Origin: Verrucomicrobiaceae bacterium
GTDB taxonomy: Bacteria; Verrucomicrobiota; Verrucomicrobiia; Verrucomicrobiales; Verrucomicrobiaceae
NCBI GenBank assembly: GCA_016795485.1
Contig: JAEUHM010000012.1
Location: 1 to 64,000, forward strand
DNA length: 64,000 nt
Reading direction: 5' to 3'
Shown: piece by piece, positions 34,529 through 44,201 of the stretch
Layout: every line of letters begins with the position of its first letter
Numbering within the stretch: the stretch's first letter is position 1
Program-made: the position numbers and the translations under genes
Notes under the pieces: generated by a model
The model's database searches: none
Told to the model about the DNA's origin: nothing
The model's input: only the letters and a program-made list of their open reading frames with translations

Positions 34529-35953
34529 ATGACCGAACCTGCCACCATCCTCATCGTCGATGACGAAAAACACACGCGAGACGGCTTGCGCGCGGCTCTG
34601 GAGGATGAGTTTGATGTGTATGTAGCCTCTTCTGCAGCAGAAGCCGCTGAAGTGCTCAAGAGTGACAACGTGGATGTCCTGCTCACGGACTTGAGACTTG
34701 GTGCGGACGACGGGATGAAGGTCCTGGAGGACTCAATGAAGCTGCCCAAGCCACCGGTGGCCATCATGATGACGGCTTACGGCTCCGTGGATACTGCGGT
34801 GGAGGCGATGCGGCGTGGAGCGTGGCATTTTGTCACCAAACCGCTCAATCTCGACGAAGTGGACTTGCTGGTGAAGCGAGCGATCCGAAGCCGCAAGCTT
34901 GAGAAAGAAAACGTGGTGCTCAAGCAACAGGTGGAGCGCAAGTTTTCGGTTCAGGGTATTCTGGGCCAATCAGAGGTGATGAAGCCAATCATCTCCACCA
35001 TCGAGCAGGTGGCACCAAGTCGGGCCAGCGTTCTTATCGAAGGTGAAACGGGAACTGGCAAAGAACTTGTGGCGCGAGCGATTCACCATCTCAGTGGACG
35101 TCCAGCTTCCAAGCTAGTGATTGTGCATTGTGCGGCACTCTCGCCTCAATTGCTGGAAAGTGAGTTGTTTGGCCACGAAAAAGGAGCGTTCACGGGGGCA
35201 AGTGACAAGCGCATCGGACGCTTTGAATTGGCCGATGGTGGCACTCTTGTGTTGGATGAGATTGGGGAGATTGAGCCGTCAACTCAGGTGAAACTCCTGC
35301 GTGCACTCGGCGAGCAAACGATCGAGAGGGTAGGCAGCAGCAAGCCCATCAAAATTGATGTCCGTGTCGTAGCTGCCACGAACAAAAATCTCGCCCGTCT
35401 CGTCGAGGAAGGAAAGTTCCGGGAAGACCTCTACTGGCGGCTGCGTGTGGTGAGTGTTCAGATGCCACCGCTGCGGGAGCGCAAGTCCGACATTGCCCTG
35501 CTGGCCGAGCATTTTGCCAAAGATGCGGCAGATGCCAACGGCAAGCCTTACAAACCACTGAGCGACGAAGTTTGGCCTGTCTTGATGAACTATGATTGGC
35601 CTGGCAACGTGCGGGAGCTGAGGACGGTTATCGAACATGGCGTGGTCATGTGCAATACCAACCGGATCATGATCAGGCACCTGCCGGGCTATTTGTCGGG
35701 AGGCAGTGGCCTTGCCGCGCCCCGGTTGGCACCCACTCAGGGAGTGAACCCTGAAAATGGTGCCGTCGTTCCGCCGAGTTTGCCAGACGATCTCAACCTT
35801 GAGGGTATGGAGCGCCGCTTCATTCATGCCGCGCTTCAGCGGGCGGGGAACAACCGGACTGAGGCAGCTGAGCTTTTGGGGATAAGTAGGCGGACGTTGC
35901 ATCGAAAAATCGCCGAAATGGATGTCGCTGCCCGGAAAAGGAAGAAAAACTGA
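34529..35953 (+). CDS. NtrC-family sigma-54-dependent response regulator
   Basis: A 474-residue transcription activator with all three standard parts. Receiver 1-120 with phosphorylation site D54 (LLTDLRLG) and acidic pair DD11-12. AAA+ domain about 140-370: Walker A GETGTGKE, sigma-54-contact loop GAFTGA, Walker [10 protein letters not shown], and the arginine-finger region FREDLYWRL. The C-terminal Fis-type helix-turn-helix is [19 protein letters not shown]. No histidine kinase gene is adjacent, so it is an orphan here. The pseudopilin gene that follows could be a target, but no convincing sigma-54 promoter was found before it. Confidence 0.95.
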   Translation: MTEPATILIVDDEKHTRDGLRAALEDEFDVYVASSAAEAAEVLKSDNVDVLLTDLRLGADDGMKVLEDSMKLPKPPVAIMMTAYGSVDTAVEAMRRGAWHFVTKPLNLDEVDLLVKRAIRSRKLEKENVVLKQQVERKFSVQGILGQSEVMKPIISTIEQVAPSRASVLIEGETGTGKELVARAIHHLSGRPASKLVIVHCAALSPQLLESELFGHEKGAFTGASDKRIGRFELADGGTLVLDEIGEIEPSTQVKLLRALGEQTIERVGSSKPIKIDVRVVAATNKNLARLVEEGKFREDLYWRLRVVSVQMPPLRERKSDIALLAEHFAKDAADANGKPYKPLSDEVWPVLMNYDWPGNVRELRTVIEHGVVMCNTNRIMIRHLPGYLSGGSGLAAPRLAPTQGVNPENGAVVPPSLPDDLNLEGMERRFIHAALQRAGNNRTEAAELLGISRRTLHRKIAEMDVAARKRKKN

Positions 35954-36050
35954 GTACAATCTCCCATGAAAACTTGTCCAGCGGGATTGACGGCTGGCAG
36001 AACCTTGAGGTAGTCTCGATTTTGTCAGACAACCCCCCAAGCAAACCGCT

Positions 36051-36644
36051 ATGAAATCTCATCGCCTCACCCTCACCCCCAGCCGGGGATTTACTTTGAT
36101 CGAAATGCTCGTCGTAATCGGCATCATTGCCCTATTAGCAACGATGGCGGTACCTGCTGCCAACGTGGTGATGGGCAAAGTGAAGCGCGTTCGCACTCAA
36201 GCCGCGCTGAAGGACCTTACGGTAGGCATTAAGGCATACCAGACCGAATACAGCCGCTATCCGGTGCCTTCCGGTTACAGCAGTGAGACTCCGGTTCCGC
36301 TGAGTCAGGGATCTGGCGTGCTCAAAGTACTCCTCGGTGTGAATGAGCAGAACATGAACACTCGCGGCATCGTTTTCATTGAGCCACCACCAGCCAAGAA
36401 TGGCGCGGGTGGTCTGACGGGAGACCAAGGCAGCTATGGCTACATGGACATGTGGGGCGAGCCTTATTACGTCGTGATGGATGTTAACTACGACAACAAG
36501 ATCCAGAACCCTGACGTGGCGAACATGGATCGCGATGTCTCCAATGGTGCCCCTCAGCAACTCATCACGGGAGCGATCGCATATAGCGTTGGAGAAGACA
36601 AAAAGGTGAACACCAAGGACGATGTTGTCTCTTGGAGAAACTGA
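36051..36644 (+). CDS. type II secretion / type IV pilus-like pseudopilin (GspG-like)
   Basis: A 197-residue protein with a textbook class III prepilin signal: G13 before FTLIEMLVVIGIIALLATMAVPA, with the conserved Glu five residues after the cleavage point. The globular part contains AALKDLTVGIKAYQTEYSRYP, typical of GspG, and ends GEDKKVNTKDDVVSW, close to the GspG pattern that binds calcium. Planctomycetes and Verrucomicrobia have many stand-alone pseudopilins of this sort, so membership in a complete secretion system is not shown; no other secretion gene is nearby. It is followed by a set of hairpins leading into dgt. Confidence 0.88.
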   Translation: MKSHRLTLTPSRGFTLIEMLVVIGIIALLATMAVPAANVVMGKVKRVRTQAALKDLTVGIKAYQTEYSRYPVPSGYSSETPVPLSQGSGVLKVLLGVNEQNMNTRGIVFIEPPPAKNGAGGLTGDQGSYGYMDMWGEPYYVVMDVNYDNKIQNPDVANMDRDVSNGAPQQLITGAIAYSVGEDKKVNTKDDVVSWRN

Positions 36645-36645
36645 T

Positions 36646-36711
36646 TTTGCGGATAAGTCGCCGCAAAGGTTCCTTGGCAAGGAGGGAGGCAGCCGTTAGC
36701 GTGCTGCCTCC
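36646..36711 (+). promoter_or_regulatory. three hairpins in the dgt leader, one between RBS and start codon
   Basis: Two bases after the pseudopilin stop come three inverted repeats in a row: TTTGCGG 36646-36652 with CCGCAAA 36661-36667; TCCTT 36671-36675 with AAGGA 36679-36683; and GGAGGCAGC 36685-36693 with GCTGCCTCC 36703-36711. The Shine-Dalgarno sequence AAGGAGG (36679-36685) is 26 bases before the ATG, too far to work directly. If the third hairpin folds, it brings the SD next to the ATG at 36712. The second hairpin would instead hide the SD. None is followed by a T-run. Confidence 0.6.
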
Positions 36712-37983
36712 ATGCCTCTGAATCGGTTTTACCAGGACTTTGACATTGCCACCATGACTCCGCGGAAGCGCGCGGAGGGCGAGCATCGTTCTGAGTTTCA
36801 GATTGACCGTGATCGTGTCATTCACAGCTCTGCATTCCGGCGATTGCAGAGCAAGACGCAGGTTTTTCTCTCCGGAGAGTACGATTTTTATCGAACGCGA
36901 CTGACGCACTCGATCGAAGTGGCCCAAATAGGCCGCAGCATCTGCGCTTGGCTGCTCAAGATGGCCGATAGTCATTTGATCGACGATTTTTTTATCGATC
37001 CAGACCTCGTGGAATGCATCTGCTTGTCCCATGATCTGGGCCATCCGCCATTTGGTCATGCCGGTGAACGCACTCTGCATGCACTCATGGCTGGAAGGGG
37101 AGGATTTGAGGGTAATGCACAAACGCTCCGGCTACTCACAAGGACGATTTTTGGTGAAGGGCGTGAGGGGATGAATCCCACCAGAGCATTGTTAGATGGG
37201 GTGCTCAAATACAAGACGCTTCTGCATGAGACGCCTGAAGCGAGAAATCACTACCTCTATGATGACCAGGCAGAAGCGCTGCGGTTTGTGACAGCAGGGC
37301 GGCCATTTCCAGACGAGCTTACCCCAGGGGAAGCTCGCAATGAGTTCAGGAGTATCGAGTGCCAGATTATGGATTGGGCAGACGATACCGCTTACTCTCT
37401 CAATGATCTGGCGGATGGAATCCGCGCCAAGTTCATCCGTATTGAGAACCTTGAACGCTGGGCTTCCAACAACTCGCTGGATGCGGAGCAGAGCGCTCAC
37501 GTGGAGTTCTTGCTGAACGCCATCCGGGAGCAACGAGTGGAAGCGCGACTGAATCGCATGATTGGAGCATGCATCCGGGCGACTTCTCTGAAGGCAAGGT
37601 CTTCCTTTTTGAGTGACTTAACGCATCGTCACGCGTTCGAGGTGGTGATTGATCCTGCTGTGCGCAAGCAGACGAAGCTGAACAAGCGCATCGCCTTTGA
37701 GTTGGTATTCCTGCACCCCGCGCTCCAGCAGTTGGATCACAAGGCAGATCGCATTTTGAAGGAACTCTTTGGCGCGCTGGTTGACCGCTACAGTGCCGCG
37801 AATGTCAGTGGATTGCATTTGCTGCCCGTGGAGGTTGAGCGGCAGATTGAAGCAGCATCTGACCCTGCTGCGGTTGCGCGAATCGTGTGCGATTATGTGG
37901 CCAACATGACGGACTCCTTCGCTTTTCGTACTTATCGGCGTCTGTTCGATGCTGATTTTGGCTCTATCACCGACCTCGTATGA
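36712..37983 (+). CDS. dgt: deoxyguanosinetriphosphate triphosphohydrolase (dGTPase)
   Basis: A 423-residue HD-domain enzyme that cuts dGTP (or other dNTPs) to the deoxynucleoside and triphosphate. The N-terminus PRKRAEGEHRSEFQIDRDRVIHSSAFRRLQSKTQVF splits into the known family blocks. The metal-binding set is clear: RLTHSIEVAQIGR (first His), SHDLGHPPFGHAGE (HD plus a further His), and MDWADDTAYSLNDL (late Asp). Length suits the short, dgt-like branch rather than the 505-residue E. coli enzyme. The stop overlaps the next gene's start (ATGA). Expression may depend on the hairpins in its leader. Confidence 0.94.
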   Translation: MPLNRFYQDFDIATMTPRKRAEGEHRSEFQIDRDRVIHSSAFRRLQSKTQVFLSGEYDFYRTRLTHSIEVAQIGRSICAWLLKMADSHLIDDFFIDPDLVECICLSHDLGHPPFGHAGERTLHALMAGRGGFEGNAQTLRLLTRTIFGEGREGMNPTRALLDGVLKYKTLLHETPEARNHYLYDDQAEALRFVTAGRPFPDELTPGEARNEFRSIECQIMDWADDTAYSLNDLADGIRAKFIRIENLERWASNNSLDAEQSAHVEFLLNAIREQRVEARLNRMIGACIRATSLKARSSFLSDLTHRHAFEVVIDPAVRKQTKLNKRIAFELVFLHPALQQLDHKADRILKELFGALVDRYSAANVSGLHLLPVEVERQIEAASDPAAVARIVCDYVANMTDSFAFRTYRRLFDADFGSITDLV

Positions 37984-39386
37984 TTCTAATCGTCGGCTGT
38001 GGATACCTTGGTGAAACGCTTGCAGATGACCTGCATGGCCGTGGGCATCAAGTGCTGGGAGTGACTCACAGCGCTGAATCGGCAGGGCGGTTGAGCGAGA
38101 CGAAGCCATGGCGTGCTATCGCTTGCGATATTTCGGATGGTGCAGCGGTGAGCAAACTGGGAAATGAACCCGTCAAGACGGTCATTCACTGCGCTTCTTC
38201 ATCGCGAGGTGGTCCCGATGCTTATCGGCGTGTGTTTCTCGAAGGCTTAAACCATCTCCGCGAGACATTCCCCAGTGCGCATTTGCTTTTCACATCCTCT
38301 ACATCGGTCTACACGCAGGTGGATGGCTCGCTGGTAGATGAAGACACCCCATGCCAGCCACAACGCGAGACGGGTCGTATCCTCCAGGAAGCAGAGCAGT
38401 TCGTACTGGCCCAAAATGGCACTGTGGCCAGACTCGCAGGCATTTATGGCCCAGAGCGTAGTGTGGTATTGAAAAATCTGCTGCTAAAAGAAGCCAAGAT
38501 TGAAGGGAATGATGGCCAGGGACGCTTGCTCAACCAGATTCACCGAGATGACGCCGTTTCAGCTATCCGGCTGCTGGTGGAGGATCGCGTATCCGGCGTA
38601 TTTAACGTCGTCGACAGCACCGCGCAGACGCAGCGTGAACTTTATACGCTGCTAGCTGCCAAGTTTAATGCTCCAATGCCGCCTGTGGCAGAGCCAAACC
38701 ACGAGAGAAAGCGACCTTATACGCATAAGGCTGTGTCGAACAATAAGCTGCGTGCTCTTGGCTGGCGGCCTGAATATCCCGGATATATGGATGCTATTGA
38801 TCGCGATCCATTGCTCGCATCGAGCATTCTCCAACAGTGCTTAGATGCATCGGGATCGATTCCCAGGGCACCAAACATCGTGGTCATTGGCCTCATGGGC
38901 TGTGGGAAGTCCACCGTTGGCAGGCTTGTGGCCCAGAAGATCGGATTCCAGGTCGTCGACACGGATCATTTGGTGTCTGACACTGCGCACCAGAGCATCC
39001 CAGCGATTTTTCAACGCGAGGGCGAGGTCGGCTTCCGCAAAAGGGAGACCGCGGCCCTGTTGAGTTTGTTAGGCAAGCGCGGTCACGTGATCGCAACTGG
39101 TGGTGGCATTGTCACGCAACCGCACAATCTACCCCTACTGAAGCATCTTGGTTATGTCGTGTGGTTGAACGCAGAACCCTCCACGCTAGCCAAAAGAACG
39201 TCGAGCAGCAATGACCGTCCGCTTTTGCAAAATGAAGATCCAGAAGCGAAACTCAGAGCGCTGCTGGATGTCCGCGGTCCCCTCTATCGGAAGCTTGCTG
39301 ACTTGAGGATAAGGACGGACGATCTCTCGCCGCAAGAGACCGCCTACGGCATCGCGGAGTCCGCTAGGCTCCATTTTTGCACATGA
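37980..39386 (+). CDS. aroK: NAD-binding epimerase-like (SDR) / shikimate kinase fusion
   Basis: A 468-residue two-domain protein in one uninterrupted frame. Residues 1-290 are an atypical extended SDR: ILIVGCGYLGETLADDL (GxGxxG-like loop), LLFTSSTSVYT, then PQRETGRILQEAEQFVL, where the usual YxxxK is missing; NQIHRDDAVSAI is also typical of YeeZ-like SDRs. Residues 299-468 are a complete shikimate kinase: Walker A GLMGCGKST, VVDTDHLV with the substrate Asp, FRKRETA with the substrate Arg, TGGGI, and RPLL in the lid. Shikimate kinase makes shikimate 3-phosphate in aromatic amino acid synthesis. The SDR role is unknown. It overlaps dgt before it and queG after it by four bases each. Confidence 0.9.
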   Translation: MILIVGCGYLGETLADDLHGRGHQVLGVTHSAESAGRLSETKPWRAIACDISDGAAVSKLGNEPVKTVIHCASSSRGGPDAYRRVFLEGLNHLRETFPSAHLLFTSSTSVYTQVDGSLVDEDTPCQPQRETGRILQEAEQFVLAQNGTVARLAGIYGPERSVVLKNLLLKEAKIEGNDGQGRLLNQIHRDDAVSAIRLLVEDRVSGVFNVVDSTAQTQRELYTLLAAKFNAPMPPVAEPNHERKRPYTHKAVSNNKLRALGWRPEYPGYMDAIDRDPLLASSILQQCLDASGSIPRAPNIVVIGLMGCGKSTVGRLVAQKIGFQVVDTDHLVSDTAHQSIPAIFQREGEVGFRKRETAALLSLLGKRGHVIATGGGIVTQPHNLPLLKHLGYVVWLNAEPSTLAKRTSSSNDRPLLQNEDPEAKLRALLDVRGPLYRKLADLRIRTDDLSPQETAYGIAESARLHFCT

Positions 39387-40420
39387 AATCACCTCATGAG
39401 GTGAAGGCGGAACTGGTGCAGGCCGCGAAAAATCTCGGATTTGCCGATGTGCGGATCGCCGCTGCTCGGAAGGCGCGCCACAGCCAAGAGTTTGCCAATT
39501 GGATTATGGAGGGCCGAAACGGCGACATGGCATGGATGGCCCGTGATCCCGAGAGACGCTCTAACCCGGAACTGGTATTGCCGGGAGCCAAGTCCGTCAT
39601 CATGCTGGCGGTGAACTACTATCAGGGTCCGGAGAGACCCCAGGCGAACTTCCGGGTGGCTCGCTATGCTTGGAACGATGACTACCACGATCTGATCACG
39701 CCTTGGCTACAAGCGTTGGATAAGCTTTTGCAGGGCTTCGGGGGCTTACAGCGGGTTTATGTAGACACGGGTCCGGTGCTGGAGCGGGATTTTGCGTCCG
39801 AGTCCGGGCTGGGGTGGGGCGGCAAGAGCACGATGCAGATTCACCGCAGTCTGGGGACGTGGTTCTTCCTTGCGAGCATCATCACCACACTAGATCTACC
39901 ACCCGATGATTCCGCTCGGGACCACTGCGGAACCTGCACCCGATGCATTCAGGCTTGTCCCACTCAGGCGATTACGGCTCCCCGGAGCCTGGATGCTAGG
40001 CGTTGTGTTTCGTATCTCACGATTGAGCACAAAGGAGCCATTCCCGAAGAGTTTCGGGCAGCAATTGGTGATCGGCTCTATGGCTGTGATGATTGTCTAG
40101 ACGCCTGTCCGTGGAATAAGTTTGCCCAGAAAGCCCGCGAAATGGCTTTTGAGGCTCGTCGGGCGGTTTTTGACACTCCGCTACGGGACTATTTGAGTTT
40201 AACGGAGGAACAGTTCCGCCAACTTTTCGCCAAAAGCCCCATCAAAAGGATCAAGCGCACTCGGTTTCTGCGGAATGTGTGTGTGGTGCTTGGGAATGTC
40301 GGTACGACGGATGACCTGCCAGCGCTCGAACAGACGGTCCACTCGGATGAGCCTCTTGTGGCCGAACACGCCGCCTGGGCCGTGGGACAGATTCTCAAGC
40401 GGCAAACTTCTCAAATATGA
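39383..40420 (+). CDS. queG: epoxyqueuosine reductase QueG
   Basis: A 345-residue iron-sulphur and cobalamin enzyme that makes queuosine from epoxyqueuosine in tRNA. ATG 39383 overlaps the previous stop (ATGA); a TTG at 39377 is less likely. Family blocks: VYVDTGPVLERDFASESGLGWGGKST (read as VDTGPVLER, then GLGWGGKST), two ferredoxin motifs CGTCTRCIQACPTQAI and CDDCLDACPWNKFA, and a C-terminal HEAT-like pair (TDDLPALEQTV..., EHAAWAVGQIL). QueC, another enzyme of the same pathway, is 5 kb downstream on the same strand. Confidence 0.95.
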   Translation: MKSPHEVKAELVQAAKNLGFADVRIAAARKARHSQEFANWIMEGRNGDMAWMARDPERRSNPELVLPGAKSVIMLAVNYYQGPERPQANFRVARYAWNDDYHDLITPWLQALDKLLQGFGGLQRVYVDTGPVLERDFASESGLGWGGKSTMQIHRSLGTWFFLASIITTLDLPPDDSARDHCGTCTRCIQACPTQAITAPRSLDARRCVSYLTIEHKGAIPEEFRAAIGDRLYGCDDCLDACPWNKFAQKAREMAFEARRAVFDTPLRDYLSLTEEQFRQLFAKSPIKRIKRTRFLRNVCVVLGNVGTTDDLPALEQTVHSDEPLVAEHAAWAVGQILKRQTSQI

Positions 40421-40527
40421 GAAACTTGCTCCAGAGAAAAAATGAACGAAGTTTCTAACAAGATTCGATTCCGGGCGTTTCAGCGTGCGGAGTCACAATC
40501 CATTCTCAACCCACACACCCATCAACA

Positions 40528-42768
40528 ATGAAGTCAAAAAAAGCCATCTTGCTAGGTCTTGGCTGCATCGCACTTGGACTCAGTCCTGTTCGCGGTGAAG
40601 AAACAAGCCGCATTTGGACGGATAAACAAGGCCGTCAGGTCGAGGCTATGTTCCTCGGCATCGAAGGAGATAACATCTCTCTTCAAACGAACGACGGAAG
40701 AACATTCACGTTCGCACTGAGTAACCTTTCCGCAGACGATCAGGCGTTTGCGAAAACCGCCAAACCTGCTCCAGGTTATGTGGCAACCAACGCCACAATC
40801 GGAGCCGCTGCACAGGCGATTGACCGTTTGGTGACTAAGGGATTGGAAAAAGCACAGGCGAAGATCGTGGCGGACAATGCCAAGATCAAAGCGACTGGCG
40901 GCAATATGAAGGATCTTCGTGATCCTCCTACTCCCAACCCTCTGATGAGCGATGAGCAGTTCATCCGCCGCGTGTATTTGGATATCGTGGGACGCATTCC
41001 TAACTACGAGGAAGTAAAGACCTTCCTTGATGACAACAGCGGTGCGGTGAAGCGCGCCAAGTTGATCGACAAGTTGTTGGATGACCCTGGCTATGCCGCT
41101 CACCTGTATAACTACTTCGCTGACATGCTTCGTGTTCGTGAGGATCTGCAGACCGGCAACAACCTCCGCGGCACTCCTTATGTCAATTGGCTCAAGCACC
41201 AGTGCGAGACCAATGCCTCCTGGGATAACATGGTTTACGAGATGCTGACCGCTAAGGGCAAGATGTGGGACCCGCCCGTGGATGCAAAGGGCAATCCTAT
41301 CCCTGGTAAAGTTCCAGGCGCTGCTGGCTATCTCCTGCGCGACATTGGCATGCCTCTGGACAACTTGGCGAACACTCTCGCGGTGTTCCTTGGTACGGAT
41401 GTTGCCTGCGCCCAGTGCCATGACCACCCATTCGCAGACTGGACTCAGTACCAGTTCTATCAAATGGCCTCATTCTTTGGCGCAACGACCACGGACATGC
41501 GCACTCAGGCCCGCCGCTTGAAAACCGCTCAGAAAGAGCGTGAGCGTGATATGGCGCTGCGTGAGGAGATCGACAAGATGATCACGGCCGGTGGCGGTGA
41601 TGCTGATCGCGAGCGCACTGGCATCAATCAGTTCATGGGAGCCAATCGCTTTGTCGTCTCGGATACCCAAGAGAACATGATGAAGCTTCCACACGACTAC
41701 AAGTATAAGGATCACAAGCCTTATGATCCGGTCGAGCCGAAGTTCATCACTTGGTCTCAGTCGGACAAGAGCCTGCCTGCCTACAAGCAGAAGCTTTCCA
41801 AAGAAGAAGGCCTCCGCAACGCCTTCGCCAAGTGGGTGGTTGATCCGTCGAACCCACGTTTTGCGATGGCTATCGCCAACCGCATGTGGAAGCGCGCATT
41901 CGGAGTTGCCATTGCTGAGCCTGTCACCAACATCGATGACCCAGCCAAGGCTTCCAACCCAGAGTTGCTCATGCATCTGGCGAGTGAAATGAAGCGAGTG
42001 AAGTTCAACCTGAAAGACTTCATGCGTATCGTCTACAACACTCGTTCTTATCAGCGTGAAGCAACTACCGGTGAAGTGCACATGGGCGAGCACTACTACT
42101 TCCAAGGCCCGCTTCTTCGTCGCATGAGCGCCGAGCAAGCTTGGGACTCCTACATGACCCTTACCTTGGGCAGCCCAGATAACTTCACCAAGACGAAGGC
42201 CCAGGAAGATCTCTACAGCAAGTCCATCGACCTCGACCTTCAGAATCCGAAGCTGGACGCCAAGACCGTGCTCATGAAGTACGCGGCTTTCCGCAAGATG
42301 GGCGAGAAGATGAGAGACATGGCAGGAATGTCGATGGAGATGATGAACCAGGACATGAAGTCAGACACCATGATGGCTGATTCTAGCCAGGTGGGTGCAG
42401 GAATGCGCCGTGCCTCGGAGCTTGAGCAGCCTGTGCGTGGAGGTCACTTCCTTGCCGACTTCGGCCAAAGCCAGCGCCTGTTGATTGACGGTGCAGGCTA
42501 CGGCGGTTCGGTACCACAGGTTCTCAGCCTCATGAACGGAGACGCACAGAGCATGCTCACCTCCTCTAACTCTTTGATCTTCACGAACATGCAGAAGCTT
42601 GCGACTGACGATGAGAAGATCCAGTCCGTGTTCCTCAGCGTCATGAGCCGTAAGGCAAGTGACAAAGAAATGGAACTGGCCAAGAAGACCGTTGCTGGTG
42701 GCTCAGAAGGCTACAGCAACCTCGTGTGGGCGCTCATCAACACCCGCGAGTTCATCTTTGTCCAATAA
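40528..42768 (+). CDS. exported DUF1549/DUF1553 protein with SHD1 domain
   Basis: A 746-residue protein with signal peptide MKSKKAILLGLGCIALGL and following PVRGEE. Residues of about 25-80 (RIWTDKQGRQVEAMFLGI, then DGRTFTFALSNLSADDQ) form an SLA1-homology SHD1 domain. DUF1549 follows (FIRRVYLDIVGRIPNYEEV, LLDDPGYAAHLYNYFADMLR), and then DUF1553 (FAKWVVDPSNPRFAMAIANRMWKRAFG, MRIVYNTRSYQREA). VACAQCHDHPFADW contains a CxxCH haem-type motif that is conserved in the family. These proteins are abundant in Planctomycetes and Verrucomicrobia and are nearly always followed by a DUF1501 gene, as here (57 bases). Function is unknown; export and a possible haem suggest an extracytoplasmic redox role. 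Confidence 0.92.
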   Translation: MKSKKAILLGLGCIALGLSPVRGEETSRIWTDKQGRQVEAMFLGIEGDNISLQTNDGRTFTFALSNLSADDQAFAKTAKPAPGYVATNATIGAAAQAIDRLVTKGLEKAQAKIVADNAKIKATGGNMKDLRDPPTPNPLMSDEQFIRRVYLDIVGRIPNYEEVKTFLDDNSGAVKRAKLIDKLLDDPGYAAHLYNYFADMLRVREDLQTGNNLRGTPYVNWLKHQCETNASWDNMVYEMLTAKGKMWDPPVDAKGNPIPGKVPGAAGYLLRDIGMPLDNLANTLAVFLGTDVACAQCHDHPFADWTQYQFYQMASFFGATTTDMRTQARRLKTAQKERERDMALREEIDKMITAGGGDADRERTGINQFMGANRFVVSDTQENMMKLPHDYKYKDHKPYDPVEPKFITWSQSDKSLPAYKQKLSKEEGLRNAFAKWVVDPSNPRFAMAIANRMWKRAFGVAIAEPVTNIDDPAKASNPELLMHLASEMKRVKFNLKDFMRIVYNTRSYQREATTGEVHMGEHYYFQGPLLRRMSAEQAWDSYMTLTLGSPDNFTKTKAQEDLYSKSIDLDLQNPKLDAKTVLMKYAAFRKMGEKMRDMAGMSMEMMNQDMKSDTMMADSSQVGAGMRRASELEQPVRGGHFLADFGQSQRLLIDGAGYGGSVPQVLSLMNGDAQSMLTSSNSLIFTNMQKLATDDEKIQSVFLSVMSRKASDKEMELAKKTVAGGSEGYSNLVWALINTREFIFVQ

Positions 42769-42825
42769 ACCAGTCTCTAATCAAGTAAGTCTACAATCGT
42801 TAACCCAACATAACTCTCACTCACT

Positions 42826-44100
42826 ATGAAATCCGAACTAAATCGCCTAGATGCGGCCACGCGCCGTGAGTTTGTGCTCCGTACCGCCAAGGCGGCACTG
42901 GGCGTGTCCGTCCTTCCAGTCGCCTCCCAGATGGCTCGCGCCGAAGGAGTAGGCGGCGGCAAGGCTAAGCATGTGATCTACCTTTATATGTCGGGTGGCA
43001 TGACCCACATCGACACCTTTGACCCGAAGACGGGAGCAACCAAGGGTGCCAAGGATCCGATCAAGACCAAAGCTGAGGACATGATGCTCGGCGGCTACAT
43101 GACCGAGATGGCCAAGGTCGCAGATAAGTTCGCTATTGTGCGCTCCATGAGCTCCAAGACGGGCGTTCATGAGGCTGGCAACTACCTCATGCACACGGGT
43201 TACGATCCACGTGGCACCATCGTCCACCCTTCCATGGGTGCGTGGGCATCCCACTTCCTGGGCCGTGCTACCAAGACCCTTCCTGATAGCGTGACTATCG
43301 GTGGTCCTAGCACTCATCCTGGTGCTGGTTTCTTCCCTCCTGCTCTTAGCCCGATTCCGATCAGCAACGCTCAGACAGGCTTGCAGAACATTCGTCCAAC
43401 CACCGCTGAGACTACATTCCAGCAGCGTATCTCGCTGATGAATGAGTTCGACGCTGGTTTCCGCAACAAGTACACCGCCAACGCGAATGTGAAGGCTTAC
43501 TCTGAGTTCTACGATGAGACCCTCAGCCTCATGAAGAGCGAAGACCTCAAAGCTTTCCAGATCTCTCAGGAAGACGCTGCTACTCGTGAGAAATATGGCA
43601 ACGGTGGCTTCGGCCAAGGCTGCTTGCTTGCTCGTCGTCTGGTGGAACACGGAGTCCGCTTCATTGAAGTCCAGACAGGCGGCTGGGACATGCATAATGA
43701 CGTTGACCAGAACATGACCACCACTGGTGGCGGTATGGACAAGGCATTTGCTGCTCTCATCAGCGACCTCGCTGAGCGCGGCTTGCTCGAATCCACCCTC
43801 GTTGTTCTCGGTTCTGAGTTCGGACGTACTCCTGACATCAATGAAAATGATGGTCGTGACCACTACCCAGTGGCTTACTCCACCGTGTTCGCTGGTGGCG
43901 GTATCAAGGGTGGTTTCGTTTATGGTTCTACCGATGCTGAAGGACGTCACGTCGTTGACAAGCAAGCAACGGTTCAAGACTTCGTGAGCACCATCGGCTA
44001 CGCCATGGGCCTTCCAGTGGACGAAGTGGTTATGTCCCCGTCCAACCGTCCGTTTACGGTCGGAGACAAGGGCAACCCCATCACCGACTTGTTCGCCTAA
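42826..44100 (+). CDS. DUF1501 protein, Tat-exported
   Basis: A 424-residue protein. The N-terminal TRREFVLRTAKAALGVSVLP is a twin-arginine signal, cut near ARAEG. The body carries the DUF1501 blocks VIYLYMSGGMTHIDTFDPK, SSKTGVHEAGNYLMHTGY, GVRFIEVQTGGWDMHNDVDQN, LVVLGSEFGRTPDINENDGRDHYP and DEVVMSPSNRPFTV. The family belongs to the alkaline phosphatase/sulfatase-like superfamily, but its activity is unproven. It is the downstream partner of the DUF1549/DUF1553 gene and ends at a strong terminator, so the two make one operon. Confidence 0.93.
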   Translation: MKSELNRLDAATRREFVLRTAKAALGVSVLPVASQMARAEGVGGGKAKHVIYLYMSGGMTHIDTFDPKTGATKGAKDPIKTKAEDMMLGGYMTEMAKVADKFAIVRSMSSKTGVHEAGNYLMHTGYDPRGTIVHPSMGAWASHFLGRATKTLPDSVTIGGPSTHPGAGFFPPALSPIPISNAQTGLQNIRPTTAETTFQQRISLMNEFDAGFRNKYTANANVKAYSEFYDETLSLMKSEDLKAFQISQEDAATREKYGNGGFGQGCLLARRLVEHGVRFIEVQTGGWDMHNDVDQNMTTTGGGMDKAFAALISDLAERGLLESTLVVLGSEFGRTPDINENDGRDHYPVAYSTVFAGGGIKGGFVYGSTDAEGRHVVDKQATVQDFVSTIGYAMGLPVDEVVMSPSNRPFTVGDKGNPITDLFA

Positions 44101-44132
44101 CCCAAAGCCTGATTCGCTTTATCGCGATCTCC

Positions 44133-44165
44133 ACACCCGGTTCCGAGAGGGACCGGGTGTTTTAT
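44133..44165 (+). terminator. intrinsic terminator of the DUF1549/DUF1501 operon
   Basis: ACACCCGGT at 44133-44141 pairs with ACCGGGTGT at 44152-44160 over a 10-base loop and is followed directly by TTTATTT. It lies 33 bases after the DUF1501 stop and before serS, so serS is transcribed separately. Confidence 0.88.
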
Positions 44166-44201
44166 TTGAGCATCACGGATTTCCCGACTACATAGAGCGG
44201 C

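Noticed and set aside
35985-36020. Sigma-54 promoter before the pseudopilin (TGGCAG...TTGA)
   Set aside because: Spacing between the GG and the second element is one base short and the second element reads GA instead of GC.
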